A stretch of 46,179 nt of DNA. It comes from Streptomyces sp. CC53. GTDB taxonomy: Bacteria > Actinomycetota > Actinomycetes > Streptomycetales > Streptomycetaceae. The first letter of the stretch is position 1, and each line of letters opens with the position of its first letter. The DNA is taken from positions 29,936 through 76,114 of the forward strand of contig NZ_MKXB01000137.1 in the NCBI RefSeq assembly GCF_001865245.1. Reading direction: 5' to 3'. A program made the position numbers and the translations under genes. The notes beneath the pieces are model-generated. The model was not told where the DNA came from, searched no databases, and saw nothing but the letters and a program-made list of their open reading frames with translations. Positions 1 to 7,841 of the stretch are shown here, piece by piece.

Positions 1-778
1 GCAGCGGTTCGAAGACGCCGGGTCCTGCGGCGACGGTCAGCTCGCGGGAGGGGCCGTTGCCGGGGCGGCCGCCGGTGAGCGCGCCGGCCTCGCGGGCGAT
101 CAGGTCGCCGGCCGCCAGGTCCCAGGGGCTGAGCCCCCGCTCGTAGTAGCCGTCGAGGCGGCCGGCGGCGACGTCGGCGAGGTCGATGGCGGCGGAGCCG
201 CCGCGGCGGATGTCCCGCAGGCGGGGGATCAGCCGGTGGGCGACCTCCGCCTGGTGGGTGCGGACCTCGGAGACGTAGTTGAAGCCGGTCGACACCAGGG
301 CCTTGTCGAGCGGTGCGGCGGGGCGGCAGCGCAGCCGCCGCTCCCCCAGGAACGCCCCGCGGCCCCGTACGGCGTGGAAGGTCTCGCCCCGCAAGGGGGC
401 CTCCACGACTCCGACGAGGGTCTCGCCGTCGCGTTCGGCGGCGATGGACACCGCCCAGGTCGGCAGGCCGTACAGGTAGTTCACCGTGCCGTCCAGCGGG
501 TCGACGACCCACCGGATGCCGCTGCTGCCCTCGGTGGCACCGCCTTCCTCGCCGAGCAGTCCGTCGTCGGGCCGGTGCTCGGCGAGGTGGCCGCTGATCA
601 GTTTCTCGGCGGCGATGTCCATCTCGGTGACGACGTCGACGGGGCTCGACTTGGTGGCGGCGACGCCGAGGTCGGCGGGGCGGCCGTCGCGCAGCAGCGC
701 GCCGGCCCTCCGGGCGGCCTCCAGGGCGACACGGAGGAGGTCGTCCAGGAGCTGCTCGTCGTTCTGCGGGTCGGGCAC
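1..778 (-). CDS. Inositol monophosphatase family protein (3' end cut by window)
   Basis: Metal-dependent phosphatase that probably hydrolyses inositol-1-phosphate or a related sugar phosphate in the cytoplasm. The visible 259 codons carry the family signatures in order: the GEEGG metal-ligand stretch near residue 77, DPLDGTVNY at about 93-101, and WDLAAGD towards the C-terminus, so both Mg-binding acidic clusters are present. The start is a GTG at 776-778, preceded by GAGGAG at good distance; the product begins MPDPQNDEQLLDDLL. The frame stays open to base 1, so the last residues lie outside the window. It follows ferrochelatase on the same strand after a strong hairpin, so it is probably transcribed on its own. 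The exact substrate (inositol phosphate, histidinol phosphate or PAP) cannot be told from sequence. Confidence 0.93.
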   Translation of the reverse strand, partial: MPDPQNDEQLLDDLLRVALEAARRAGALLRDGRPADLGVAATKSSPVDVVTEMDIAAEKLISGHLAEHRPDDGLLGEEGGATEGSSGIRWVVDPLDGTVNYLYGLPTWAVSIAAERDGETLVGVVEAPLRGETFHAVRGRGAFLGERRLRCRPAAPLDKALVSTGFNYVSEVRTHQAEVAHRLIPRLRDIRRGGSAAIDLADVAAGRLDGYYERGLSPWDLAAGDLIAREAGALTGGRPGNGPSRELTVAAGPGVFEPL

Positions 779-815
779 GGGGACTCCTCGTGGGGCCTAC
801 GGGGGTGCAGGGGCG

Positions 816-845
816 CGGGACGGGGCCGGGTGCGGTCCCGTCCCG
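816..845 (-). terminator. Hairpin terminator after ferrochelatase
   Basis: Arms 816-828 and 833-845 pair over 13 bp (CGGGACGGG with CCCGTCCCG plus inner pairs, one G-U) around a 4-nt loop. It begins 7 bases past the ferrochelatase stop and precedes the phosphatase start. There is no U-tract, as is usual in Streptomyces. Confidence 0.7.
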
Positions 846-851
846 TCCGCG

Positions 852-2003
852 TCAGGCGTACGGGCTGTCGGCGCCCGCGGCCGCGGGGCGCTCGCTGCGG
901 GCGGGGCAGCAGCCGACCGGGCACACGTCGTGGGACGGGCCGAGCGCGCCCAGGGCGCAGCGCTCCACGGTGGCGCCGCGCTCGCTCGCCGCGCGCTCCA
1001 GCAGGAGGTCCCGCACGGCGGCCGCGAACCGCGGGTCGGCGCCCACGGTGGCGGACCGGCGGACCGGCAGGCCCAGCTCGGCGGCCTTGGCGGCGGCTTC
1101 GGTGTCGAGGTCGTAGAGGACCTCCATGTGGTCGGAGACGAACCCGATCGGGACCATGACGACGGCCGGTGCCCCCGTCTTGTGGAGTTCCTCCAGGTGG
1201 TCGCAGATGTCCGGCTCCAGCCAGGGGATGTGCGGGGCGCCGCTGCGGGACTGGTAGACGAGCTGCCAGGGGTGGTCGTGGCCCGTGCGCTCGCGCACGG
1301 CGTCGGCGACGAGCCGGGCCGCATCCAGGTGCTGCTTCACGTACGCCCCGCCGTCCCCGTGGTCCCCGACGGGCCCGGAGGTGTCGGCGGCGGCGTCGGG
1401 GATGGAGTGCGTGGTGAAGGCGAGGTGGGCTCCGGCGCGGACGGGCTCGTCCAGTTCGGCGAGGGAGGCGATGACCCCGTCGATCACCGGCTCCAGGAAG
1501 CCGGGGTGGTTGAAGTAGTGCCGCAGTTTGTCGACCCGCGGCACCGCGAGGCCCTCCGCTTCGAGGGCGGCGAGGGCGTCGGCGAGGTTCTCGCGGTACT
1601 GGCGGCAGCCTGAGTACGAGGCGTACGCGCTGGTGGCGAGGACGGCGATGCGGCGCCGCCCGTCGCGCACCATCTCGCGGAGGGTGTCCGTCAGGTACGG
1701 GGTCCAGTTCCGGTTGCCCCAGTAGAGCGGCACGTCGAGCCCGGCTGCGGCGAAGTCCTCGCGCAGGGCGGCGAGCAGCGCCCGGCACTGGTCGTTGATC
1801 GGGCTGACGCCGCCGAACATGAAGTAGTGCTGCCCGACTTCCTTCAGGCGCTCCTTCGGGATGCCCCTGCCGCGGGTCACGTTCTCCAGGAACGGGACGA
1901 CGTCGTCGGGGCCCTCGGGGCCGCCGAACGAGAGCAGCAGCAGGGCGTCGTAGGGGGCGGGGTCGGACCGGTCTGACTGGGCGGGCACACGCTGATCGGA
2001 CAT
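852..2003 (-). CDS. hemH: Ferrochelatase (coproporphyrin-type, probable [2Fe-2S])
   Basis: Inserts ferrous iron into the porphyrin macrocycle in the last steps of heme synthesis; in actinobacteria the substrate is normally coproporphyrin III (CpfC type). The 383-residue product starts MSDQRVPAQ at the ATG 2001-2003. The N-terminal motif [15 protein letters not shown], the [10 protein letters not shown] segment and the conserved TTHSIP histidine region are all present. The C-terminus carries four cysteines (ERC, DVC, then GCC), the kind of cluster known to bind [2Fe-2S] in actinobacterial ferrochelatases. An upstream ATG would add 14 residues not typical of the family. The gene is divergent from an MFS transporter and upstream of the phosphatase. 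Function is secure; the cluster is inferred from family knowledge. Confidence 0.96.
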   Translation of the reverse strand: MSDQRVPAQSDRSDPAPYDALLLLSFGGPEGPDDVVPFLENVTRGRGIPKERLKEVGQHYFMFGGVSPINDQCRALLAALREDFAAAGLDVPLYWGNRNWTPYLTDTLREMVRDGRRRIAVLATSAYASYSGCRQYRENLADALAALEAEGLAVPRVDKLRHYFNHPGFLEPVIDGVIASLAELDEPVRAGAHLAFTTHSIPDAAADTSGPVGDHGDGGAYVKQHLDAARLVADAVRERTGHDHPWQLVYQSRSGAPHIPWLEPDICDHLEELHKTGAPAVVMVPIGFVSDHMEVLYDLDTEAAAKAAELGLPVRRSATVGADPRFAAAVRDLLLERAASERGATVERCALGALGPSHDVCPVGCCPARSERPAAAGADSPYA

Positions 2004-2051
2004 GGGGACGATCCTGCCACCCACCGTCGACGGCCGGGAAACCACCGTGCG

Positions 2052-2080
2052 CCGTCAGCCGTTCGGCCGTAATCTGTCAA
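2052..2080 (-). promoter_or_regulatory. Candidate ferrochelatase promoter
   Basis: A perfect TTGACA lies on the minus strand at 2080-2075. With a 17-nt spacer the -10 position is TGACGG (2057-2052), which is poor. Transcription would begin roughly 40 nt before the ferrochelatase ATG. Only the -35 is convincing. Confidence 0.3.
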
Positions 2081-2144
2081 GGCTGTCCATACGCCTTACG
2101 TGCGCCGTCGTGCCCCACGTCGTGTCCTCCGTTCGGAGCGCCCC

Positions 2145-3482
2145 TTGCCCAGTCCCTACCGCGCGGTCTTCGCCGCGCCCGGCGCGCTGAGGTTCTCGGC
2201 CGCCGGCTTCCTCGGCCGCATGCCGCTGGCCATGACCGGCGTCGGCATCCTGACCATGGTCTCCGAGCTGACCGGCCGCTACGGGCTCGCCGGAGCGCTG
2301 ACCGCGACGGTGGCGCTGTCGGCGGCGGTGCTCGGCCCGCAGATCTCCCGGCTGGTCGACCGGCACGGGCAGCGCCGGGTCGTGCGGCCGGCCACGCTCG
2401 TGTCGGTGACGGCCGTGGGGGCCATGCTGCTGGCGGCGCGGCAGGGACTGCCGGACTGGACGCTGTTCCTGTGCGCCGCGGGGGCCGGGTGCGTGCCCAG
2501 TGTGGGTGCGATGACCCGGGCCCGGTGGGCGGAGATCTACCGCGGCAGGCCGCAGCAACTGCACACCGCCTACTCGGTGGAGTCGGTCGTCGACGAGATC
2601 TGCTTCATCCTGGGACCGCCGGTGTCCATCGGCCTGTCCACGATGTGGTTCCCCGAGGCGGGGCCGCTGCTGGCCGGGGTGTTCCTGCTGGTGGGCGTGT
2701 GGTGGCTGACGGGCCAGCGGGACACGGAGCCCGCGCCGCACCCGGTCGGCAAGGACGGGCGCCGGCAGTCCAGCGCGCTGCGCTCGCCGGGCCTTCAGGT
2801 GCTCGTGGCCGCGTTCGTGGCCACGGGGGCGATCTTCGGTGCGGTCGACGTCGTGACGGTGGCGTTCGCGGAGGAGCAGGGCAGCAAGGCCGCGTCCAGC
2901 CTGGTACTGGCGGTGTACGCGCTGGGTTCCTGCCTGGCGGGCGTGGTGTTCGGCATGCTGCACCTGAAGGGCGAGCCGGCGCGGCGCTGGGCGGTGGGCG
3001 TCTGCGCGATGGCCGTGAGCATGATCCCCCTCCAACTGGCCGGGTCGCTTCCGCTGCTGGCCGTGGCGCTCTTCGTCGCGGGTCTTGCCATCGCGCCCAC
3101 GATGGTGACCACCATGGCCCTCGTCGAGGCGCACGTACCGCGCGGCAAGCTCACCGAGGGCATGTCCTGGACGACCACCGGGCTCGCGGTCGGTGTGTCG
3201 GCGGGTTCCTCCGTGGCCGGCTGGGCGGTCGACGCGCACGGAGCGGCGGCGGCGTACGCGGTTCCCGGCCTGGCCGGGGTGCTGGCGGCGGCGGTGGCGT
3301 TCCTCGGGTATCGCCGGCTGCGCAGGCCGGTACCGATGCGGGAGGGGCAGCGTGAGCAGCAGGAGCAGCGGGAGAGCGCCGGGCACGTGGAGCAGCCGGC
3401 TGGGGCTGACGGGGGCGCTGGGGGCGGCGGGGCTGACGGGACCGGCCGGGCGGAGCCGACCGGCGCGGCCGGGCGGGGCTGA
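2145..3482 (+). CDS. MFS transporter
   Basis: Integral membrane transporter of the major facilitator superfamily, substrate unknown. About twelve hydrophobic segments lie within residues 10-395, for example TATVALSAAVLGPQI, LLAGVFLLVGVWWL and VLAAAVAFLGYRRL. The loop motif SRLVDRHGQRRVVRP between helices 2 and 3 matches the MFS motif A region. I chose the TTG at 2145 (LPSPYRAVF) because GGAG lies six bases upstream and the fold starts directly after; a GTG at 2100 would add 15 arginine-rich residues. The last about 55 residues are a hydrophilic Gln/Glu/Gly-rich tail that overlaps the next gene by 131 bases. Drug or metabolite export is possible, but nothing identifies a substrate. Confidence 0.88.
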   Translation: MPSPYRAVFAAPGALRFSAAGFLGRMPLAMTGVGILTMVSELTGRYGLAGALTATVALSAAVLGPQISRLVDRHGQRRVVRPATLVSVTAVGAMLLAARQGLPDWTLFLCAAGAGCVPSVGAMTRARWAEIYRGRPQQLHTAYSVESVVDEICFILGPPVSIGLSTMWFPEAGPLLAGVFLLVGVWWLTGQRDTEPAPHPVGKDGRRQSSALRSPGLQVLVAAFVATGAIFGAVDVVTVAFAEEQGSKAASSLVLAVYALGSCLAGVVFGMLHLKGEPARRWAVGVCAMAVSMIPLQLAGSLPLLAVALFVAGLAIAPTMVTTMALVEAHVPRGKLTEGMSWTTTGLAVGVSAGSSVAGWAVDAHGAAAAYAVPGLAGVLAAAVAFLGYRRLRRPVPMREGQREQQEQRESAGHVEQPAGADGGAGGGGADGTGRAEPTGAAGRG

Positions 3483-4812
3483 CCGGCCGGGGGCACCGGA
3501 CGGATCTCCCGGTACGTGGCGGAACTGGGCGGGGAACGTGTCGATGCGCCCCGCCCGCGTGGCGCGGCCCGCGTCCGTGGAGGAGCTGGCCGCGGAGGTG
3601 CGGGGCGCGGCCGCGGACGGGCTGCGCGTCAAGACGGTCGGCACGGGCCATTCGTTCACCTCGATAGCGGCGACGGACGGGCTGCTGATCCGGCCCGACC
3701 TGCTGACCGGCATCCGGCGGATCGACCGCTCCGCCATGACCGTGACCGTCGAGTCGGGCACGCCGCTGAAGCGGCTGAACGCGGCGCTGGCCCGGGAGGG
3801 CCTGTCGCTCACGAACATGGGCGACATCATGGAGCAGACGGTCGCGGGGGCGACCAGCACCGGCACCCACGGCACGGGCCGTGACTCGGCGTCGATAGCG
3901 GCGCAGATCCGCGGGTTGGAGCTGGTCACCGCGGACGGGCGGGTGATGACCTGCTCGCCGGAGGGGTCCGAGGAGGAGCGTGCGGTCTTCGCTGCGGCCC
4001 GGGTCGGGCTCGGCGCGCTGGGCGTGGTCTCGGCGATCACGTTCGCGGTGGAGCCGCTGTTCCTGCTGACGGCACGTGAGGAGCCGATGAGCTTCGACCG
4101 GGTGACGGCGGAGTTCGACGCGCTGCACGCGGAGAACGAGCACTTCGAGTTCTACTGGTTCCCCCATACCGGGAACTGCAGCACCAAGCGCAACAACCGC
4201 AGCCACGGCCCCGTCGACCCGCCAGGCCGGCTGAGCGGCTGGTTCGAGGACGAGTTCCTGTCCAACGGCGTGTTCCAGGTGGCGAACTCGGTCGGCCGTG
4301 CGCTGCCCGCGGCGGTGCCGGCGATCGCCCGGGTGTCCAGCCGGGCACTGTCGGCCCGTACGTACACCGACATCCCGTACAAGGTCTTCACCAGTCCGCG
4401 GCGGGTGCGGTTCGTGGAGATGGAGTACGCCGTGCCCCGGGAGGCGGCGGTGGCGGCGCTGCGCGAGCTCAAGGCGATGGTGGAGCGCTCGCCGCTGAGG
4501 GTCAGCTTCCCGGTGGAGGTGCGGACGGCGCCGGCGGACGACATCGCGCTGTCCACGGCATCGGGCCGGGACAGCGCGTACATCGCGGTCCACATGTACC
4601 GGGGCACTCCGTACCGCGGGTACTTCACGGCGGCCGAGCGGATCCTCACGGCGCACGGCGGGCGCCCGCACTGGGGGAAGCTGCACACACGGGACGCGGC
4701 GTATCTGGAGGGCGTGTACCCGCGGTTCCGCGAGTTCACGTCGCTGCGCGACCGGCTGGACCCCGGCCGGCTGTTCGGCAACGACTACCTGCGGCGGGTG
4801 CTGGGCGCGTGA
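3352..4812 (+). CDS. D-arabinono-1,4-lactone oxidase family FAD protein
   Basis: FAD-dependent oxidoreductase of the aldonolactone oxidase (VAO) family, which oxidises sugar-1,4-lactones. The FAD-binding domain is recognisable from TWRNWAGN, VGTGHSFTSIA and TSTGTHGTG; the C-terminal ALO domain ends with the HWGKLH motif and a FGNDYL tail. The start is uncertain. The GTG at 3352 has a GGAGGGG ribosome site, but the first about 50 residues are Gly/Ala/Arg/Pro-rich and homology begins only at TWRNW near base 3516. With the GTG start the gene overlaps the upstream MFS frame by 131 nt, suggesting a two-gene operon. Ordinary third-position GC. The physiological substrate is unknown; L-gulonolactone, D-arabinono-lactone or an alditol are possible. 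Confidence 0.9.
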   Translation: MSSRSSGRAPGTWSSRLGLTGALGAAGLTGPAGRSRPARPGGADRPGAPDGSPGTWRNWAGNVSMRPARVARPASVEELAAEVRGAAADGLRVKTVGTGHSFTSIAATDGLLIRPDLLTGIRRIDRSAMTVTVESGTPLKRLNAALAREGLSLTNMGDIMEQTVAGATSTGTHGTGRDSASIAAQIRGLELVTADGRVMTCSPEGSEEERAVFAAARVGLGALGVVSAITFAVEPLFLLTAREEPMSFDRVTAEFDALHAENEHFEFYWFPHTGNCSTKRNNRSHGPVDPPGRLSGWFEDEFLSNGVFQVANSVGRALPAAVPAIARVSSRALSARTYTDIPYKVFTSPRRVRFVEMEYAVPREAAVAALRELKAMVERSPLRVSFPVEVRTAPADDIALSTASGRDSAYIAVHMYRGTPYRGYFTAAERILTAHGGRPHWGKLHTRDAAYLEGVYPRFREFTSLRDRLDPGRLFGNDYLRRVLGA

Positions 4813-4823
4813 CGGCGGGCACG

Positions 4824-4865
4824 CGGTGCCGGCGGCCTGCGGCGCGGTGCGGCCCGGCGGCACCG
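4824..4865. terminator. Possible bidirectional terminator between convergent genes
   Basis: CGGTGCCG at 4824-4831 pairs with CGGCACCG at 4858-4865 around a 26-nt loop, in the short space between the lactone oxidase stop and the stop of the convergent membrane protein. Weak alone, but the position is right. Confidence 0.35.
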
Positions 4866-4877
4866 GGTCGGCGCGGT

Positions 4878-5753
4878 TCAGTCCCCGGGGCCGGGCTCGT
4901 GGGCCCCGCCGCTCCCCTGGGTGCCGGGTGCCGCCGGGGCGGTGCCGCCGGAGTCCGTCTCCGTGGCGGGCTCCTCTGCCGGGGTCCCGGAAGGGGACGG
5001 CGCGGGAGCGGACGCCCCGGGATCGGCCGGTCGCGTCGTGGACGGTGCCGTGGTGGACGGCCCCGGTGCCGAGGAGGGTGAGGCGCCCGGCGAGGACTCC
5101 TGTCCTCCGGGGGTCTCCGACGGGTCCGGGGTGCCGGACGGTGAGGCGCCGCCGTCCGTGCCGGGCCGCCCGTCCTGCGAGGCGCCGTCCGGTGCCGGGG
5201 TGCGGCCGGTCTCCTCGGCCCGGCCGGCGCCCCCGCCGCCGCCTCCCGGGCCCCCGGCCGCCGTGCCCCCGCCGACGACCGCCCCGAACGTCGTGGTCCC
5301 CTTCCCGCCGCTGAGGTTCTGCCCGGAGATCAGCTCGTACGCGGTGATGCCGGTCATGGCGACGGCGAAGACGACGACGGCGGCGAGGACGGACCGCCGC
5401 CGGCCGCGCACCCGGCTGCCGTACGTCGTGGCGTCGCCGTACCCGCCGTCGGTGGGAGGTCGGGGCGCGCCGCCCGGACGGGCCGTGCGGGTGGTGGCGC
5501 CGCGGACCTTCTCACCGGTGCGGCTGAAGAGGTGCTGCAGGAGCGGACCGCCGCAGGTGGCGATGACACTGATCACACCGGCGCCCACGACCGTGCCGTA
5601 GACGCCCAGTTCGGAGGCGAGGGTGGCGGCCAGCACGGCCGCGACGGCACTGGCCGCGACCTGGGCGCCGCTCAGATCGAGCCGCTTTCCCTCCTTGACC
5701 GCCGCTTCGCCCCCTTCCGTGGCGTCCTTCGTCTTACCCACCTTCTGATACAT
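4878..5753 (-). CDS. Membrane protein with Pro/Ser/Thr-rich tail, unknown function
   Basis: No function recognised. The 291-residue product starts MYQKVGKTKDATEGG at the ATG 5751-5753, with GAGG upstream. Residues 28-75 form two closely spaced hydrophobic segments (AQVAASAVAAVLAATLAS, then YGTVVGAGVISVIATCGG); a third, VLAAVVVFAVAMTGITAYEL, lies near 120. The remaining about 150 residues are a low-complexity Gly/Pro/Ser/Thr/Glu tail with no fold, probably extracytoplasmic. This arrangement of small membrane anchor plus disordered wall-spanning tail is common in streptomycete surface proteins. It is convergent with the lactone oxidase and divergent from sepH across a 484-nt gap. Confidence 0.8.
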   Translation of the reverse strand: MYQKVGKTKDATEGGEAAVKEGKRLDLSGAQVAASAVAAVLAATLASELGVYGTVVGAGVISVIATCGGPLLQHLFSRTGEKVRGATTRTARPGGAPRPPTDGGYGDATTYGSRVRGRRRSVLAAVVVFAVAMTGITAYELISGQNLSGGKGTTTFGAVVGGGTAAGGPGGGGGGAGRAEETGRTPAPDGASQDGRPGTDGGASPSGTPDPSETPGGQESSPGASPSSAPGPSTTAPSTTRPADPGASAPAPSPSGTPAEEPATETDSGGTAPAAPGTQGSGGAHEPGPGD

Positions 5754-6237
5754 CTTCAGCCTCGACTCACGATCATCCCGGCTTGTTCTGTAAAGGGACT
5801 TGTGCGCCAACCGGATAGTTCCGTTTCGGTCACTTCTGTGAAGGAGGCCACGCTTCGGGACCACGGGAAACCCCGTGACCACACCGCACGGCCGCGGTTC
5901 CGGCGGCGCGCCGGTCCACTGCGGTGGCCCGAATGGAGTACTGTGACGAACCCTGGGCATCGGTCTCTTACGGGTGCCCGGGATCAACGGGAGGGGCCGA
6001 AAATGGCACTCGATCCGGCGGCGCCACGGCAGCGCACGGAGGTCTGCCACGGAGCGTGATCGACCAGTCACGTTGCGTGGTCAAACAGGCAACCGTGCCA
6101 CGCGGCGCACCAGGGCCCATGCCCGACACGCCGGTTAACTCGGCAAGGTTGTGGCAGGCTGCACCCGGGCAGGCCACACTCGACTAGCGGAAGCAGCGAC
6201 GCACGTGACGTCGGCAGGCACCACCCGGGAGGTCCCC
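5754..6237. other. Intergenic region upstream of sepH
   Basis: 484 bases between divergent genes, with lower GC than the flanks near 5780-5850. It holds a short hairpin (CACGGG, loop AAAC, CCCGTG around 5861-5876), a possible 18-codon ORF at 6003-6059, and presumably promoters for both neighbours. I could not fix a convincing -35/-10 pair. The sepH ribosome site GGGAGG sits at its right edge. Confidence 0.5.
6003..6059 (+). CDS. Possible 18-residue leader peptide upstream of sepH
   Basis: ATG at 6003 follows GGGAGGGG, an excellent Shine-Dalgarno match about six bases upstream. It encodes MALDPAAPRQRTEVCHGA before TGA. It lies 179 nt ahead of sepH on the same strand. There is no homology I recognise; the only support is the ribosome site. 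It could be chance in GC-rich DNA. Confidence 0.25.
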   Translation: MALDPAAPRQRTEVCHGA

Positions 6238-7266
6238 ATGCCCGAACTGCGTGTCGTGGCCGTCTCCAACGACGGCACACGACTGGTGCTGAAGGCTGCG
6301 GACAACACGGAGTACACGCTTCCGATTGATGAACGGCTCCGCGCCGCCGTCCGTAACGACCGCCCCCGCCTCGGGCAGATCGAGATCGAGGTGGAGAGCC
6401 ACCTCCGCCCCCGGGACATCCAGGCGCGGATACGTGCCGGTGCCACCGCCGAGGAGGTCGCACAGCTCGCGGGCATCCCCGTCGAGCGGGTGCGCCGCTT
6501 CGAGGGCCCCGTGCTCGCGGAGCGCGCCTTCATGGCGGAGCGGGCCCGCAAGACCCCCGTTCGCAGGCCGGGTGAGAACACCGGGCCGCAGCTGGGTGAG
6601 GCGGTCCAGGAGCGGCTGCTGCTGCGCGGCGCCGAGAAGGACACCGTCACCTGGGACTCCTGGCGCCGCGACGACGGCACCTGGGAGGTGCTGCTGGTCT
6701 ACCGCGTGGCCGGCGAGGTGCATTCGGCGAGCTGGACCTACGACCCTCCGAGGCGGCTCGTCCAGGCCGTGGACGCCGAGGCACGCGCCCTGATCGGCGA
6801 GACCGACGACACGGTGTCCGTCCAGGAGCCGAGCGGGCCGTTCGTCCCCCGGATCGCGCGGCTGCCGCGGGAGCGGATCCTGGAGCGGGCCGCCGACCGG
6901 CCGGCGTCCGGCGGCGACGAGGACGCGGAGCCCGAACGCGACTCGCTCACCAGCCTGTTGGAGGCCGTGCCGAGCTTCCGGGGCGACCTCGTCGTGCCCG
7001 ACCGGCCCTCCGCGGACGCGTCGGCCGACACGGAGGAGGACGCGGAGGACGCCGTGGAGGAGCGCCCGGCATCCGCCGCCTCGGCCGGAGCGGGAGCGGC
7101 GTACGCGGACGTGCTGATGCCCCGCACGGTGAGCGGGCACCGGGACCGGCTGGTCGGCACGACGGACCGTCAGGCGGAGGCGGACGGCGTGCGCCCGGGG
7201 CGGCGCGCGGCCGTGCCGAGCTGGGACGAGATCGTCTTCGGCACCCGGAGGAAGAAGCAGGAGTAG
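6238..7266 (+). CDS. sepH: Septation protein SepH
   Basis: Actinobacterial cell-division protein known to bind FtsZ and stimulate its assembly during vegetative and sporulation septation. The 342-residue product starts MPELRVVAVSNDGTRLVL at an ATG with GGGAGG upstream. The N-terminal DUF3071 region (about 1-170) includes a helix-turn-helix-like segment, IQARIRAGATAEEVAQLAGIP, and the conserved WDSWRRDDGTWEVLLVYR strand region. The middle (about 200-300) is acidic and disordered. The C-terminus ends with the short conserved PSWDEIVFGTRRKK stretch. Length and domain order fit characterised SepH. It is divergent from the preceding membrane protein and appears monocistronic, with hairpins downstream. 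Confidence 0.96.
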   Translation: MPELRVVAVSNDGTRLVLKAADNTEYTLPIDERLRAAVRNDRPRLGQIEIEVESHLRPRDIQARIRAGATAEEVAQLAGIPVERVRRFEGPVLAERAFMAERARKTPVRRPGENTGPQLGEAVQERLLLRGAEKDTVTWDSWRRDDGTWEVLLVYRVAGEVHSASWTYDPPRRLVQAVDAEARALIGETDDTVSVQEPSGPFVPRIARLPRERILERAADRPASGGDEDAEPERDSLTSLLEAVPSFRGDLVVPDRPSADASADTEEDAEDAVEERPASAASAGAGAAYADVLMPRTVSGHRDRLVGTTDRQAEADGVRPGRRAAVPSWDEIVFGTRRKKQE

Positions 7267-7841
7267 GCGGCCGCACCCGGCATGCGGCGCACACGATCCG
7301 CGAAATCACCCGCCTGTCCACCGGCCGGATCCACCGGCACGCGGGGCGCCGACCGGGCCGTCCTCCGCGACGGCACGGTACCGGGGCAACCCCGGCCTGA
7401 TCAGCCGCTATCTACTTGCGCGGAGCACCTGGTGGGCGGGCGGTCCCTGCTGCACCTCCTCCCAGGGCCCGTACCGGGGGGATGCGCCCCCGGTACCGCG
7501 TGCTCGTTCCCGGGTCGGGTCGCCTGCCCCCGGGGTGGCCGCCCCTGTGCTCCTCGGCCGCCTGACCTCCCAGCGGGCAGGTCTGCCCGGCGGGAGGGAG
7601 GACCGTCGTCCGTCGCGCCCAAGCCCGCCCGGACGCTCGCCGGGGAGGCCGTTCCGGTGCCGAGCCGGATCGGCGCTCCCTCGGCTCTCCCTTGCCGCCC
7701 GCAGAGACGGGCGCCCGGTACTCCGGCCCTTTCTGCCGCGGGACGTGGAGGTGCGTGCCCGCGGCCGCCCGGTCCGAGGCGACGGGTGAGAGCGGGGTCC
7801 GCAGGCTCGGTGGCGTGAGGAGCCGGCCAGGAGCCGGAGAT
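7267..7841. other. Non-coding region downstream of sepH
   Basis: 575 bases between the convergent sepH and membrane-anchored protein genes. Several frames are open because of GC content, but none has a ribosome site together with protein-like composition. It contains CCGGGG-CAA-CCCCGG near 7381-7395 and the stronger hairpin at 7471-7496. No gene seen. Confidence 0.5.
7471..7496. terminator. Perfect hairpin in the sepH downstream region
   Basis: GTACCGGGGG (7471-7480) and CCCCCGGTAC (7487-7496) form a perfect 10-bp stem with loop GATGCG. It lies between convergent genes, about 200 nt after the sepH stop, so it could terminate either transcript. Confidence 0.5.
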
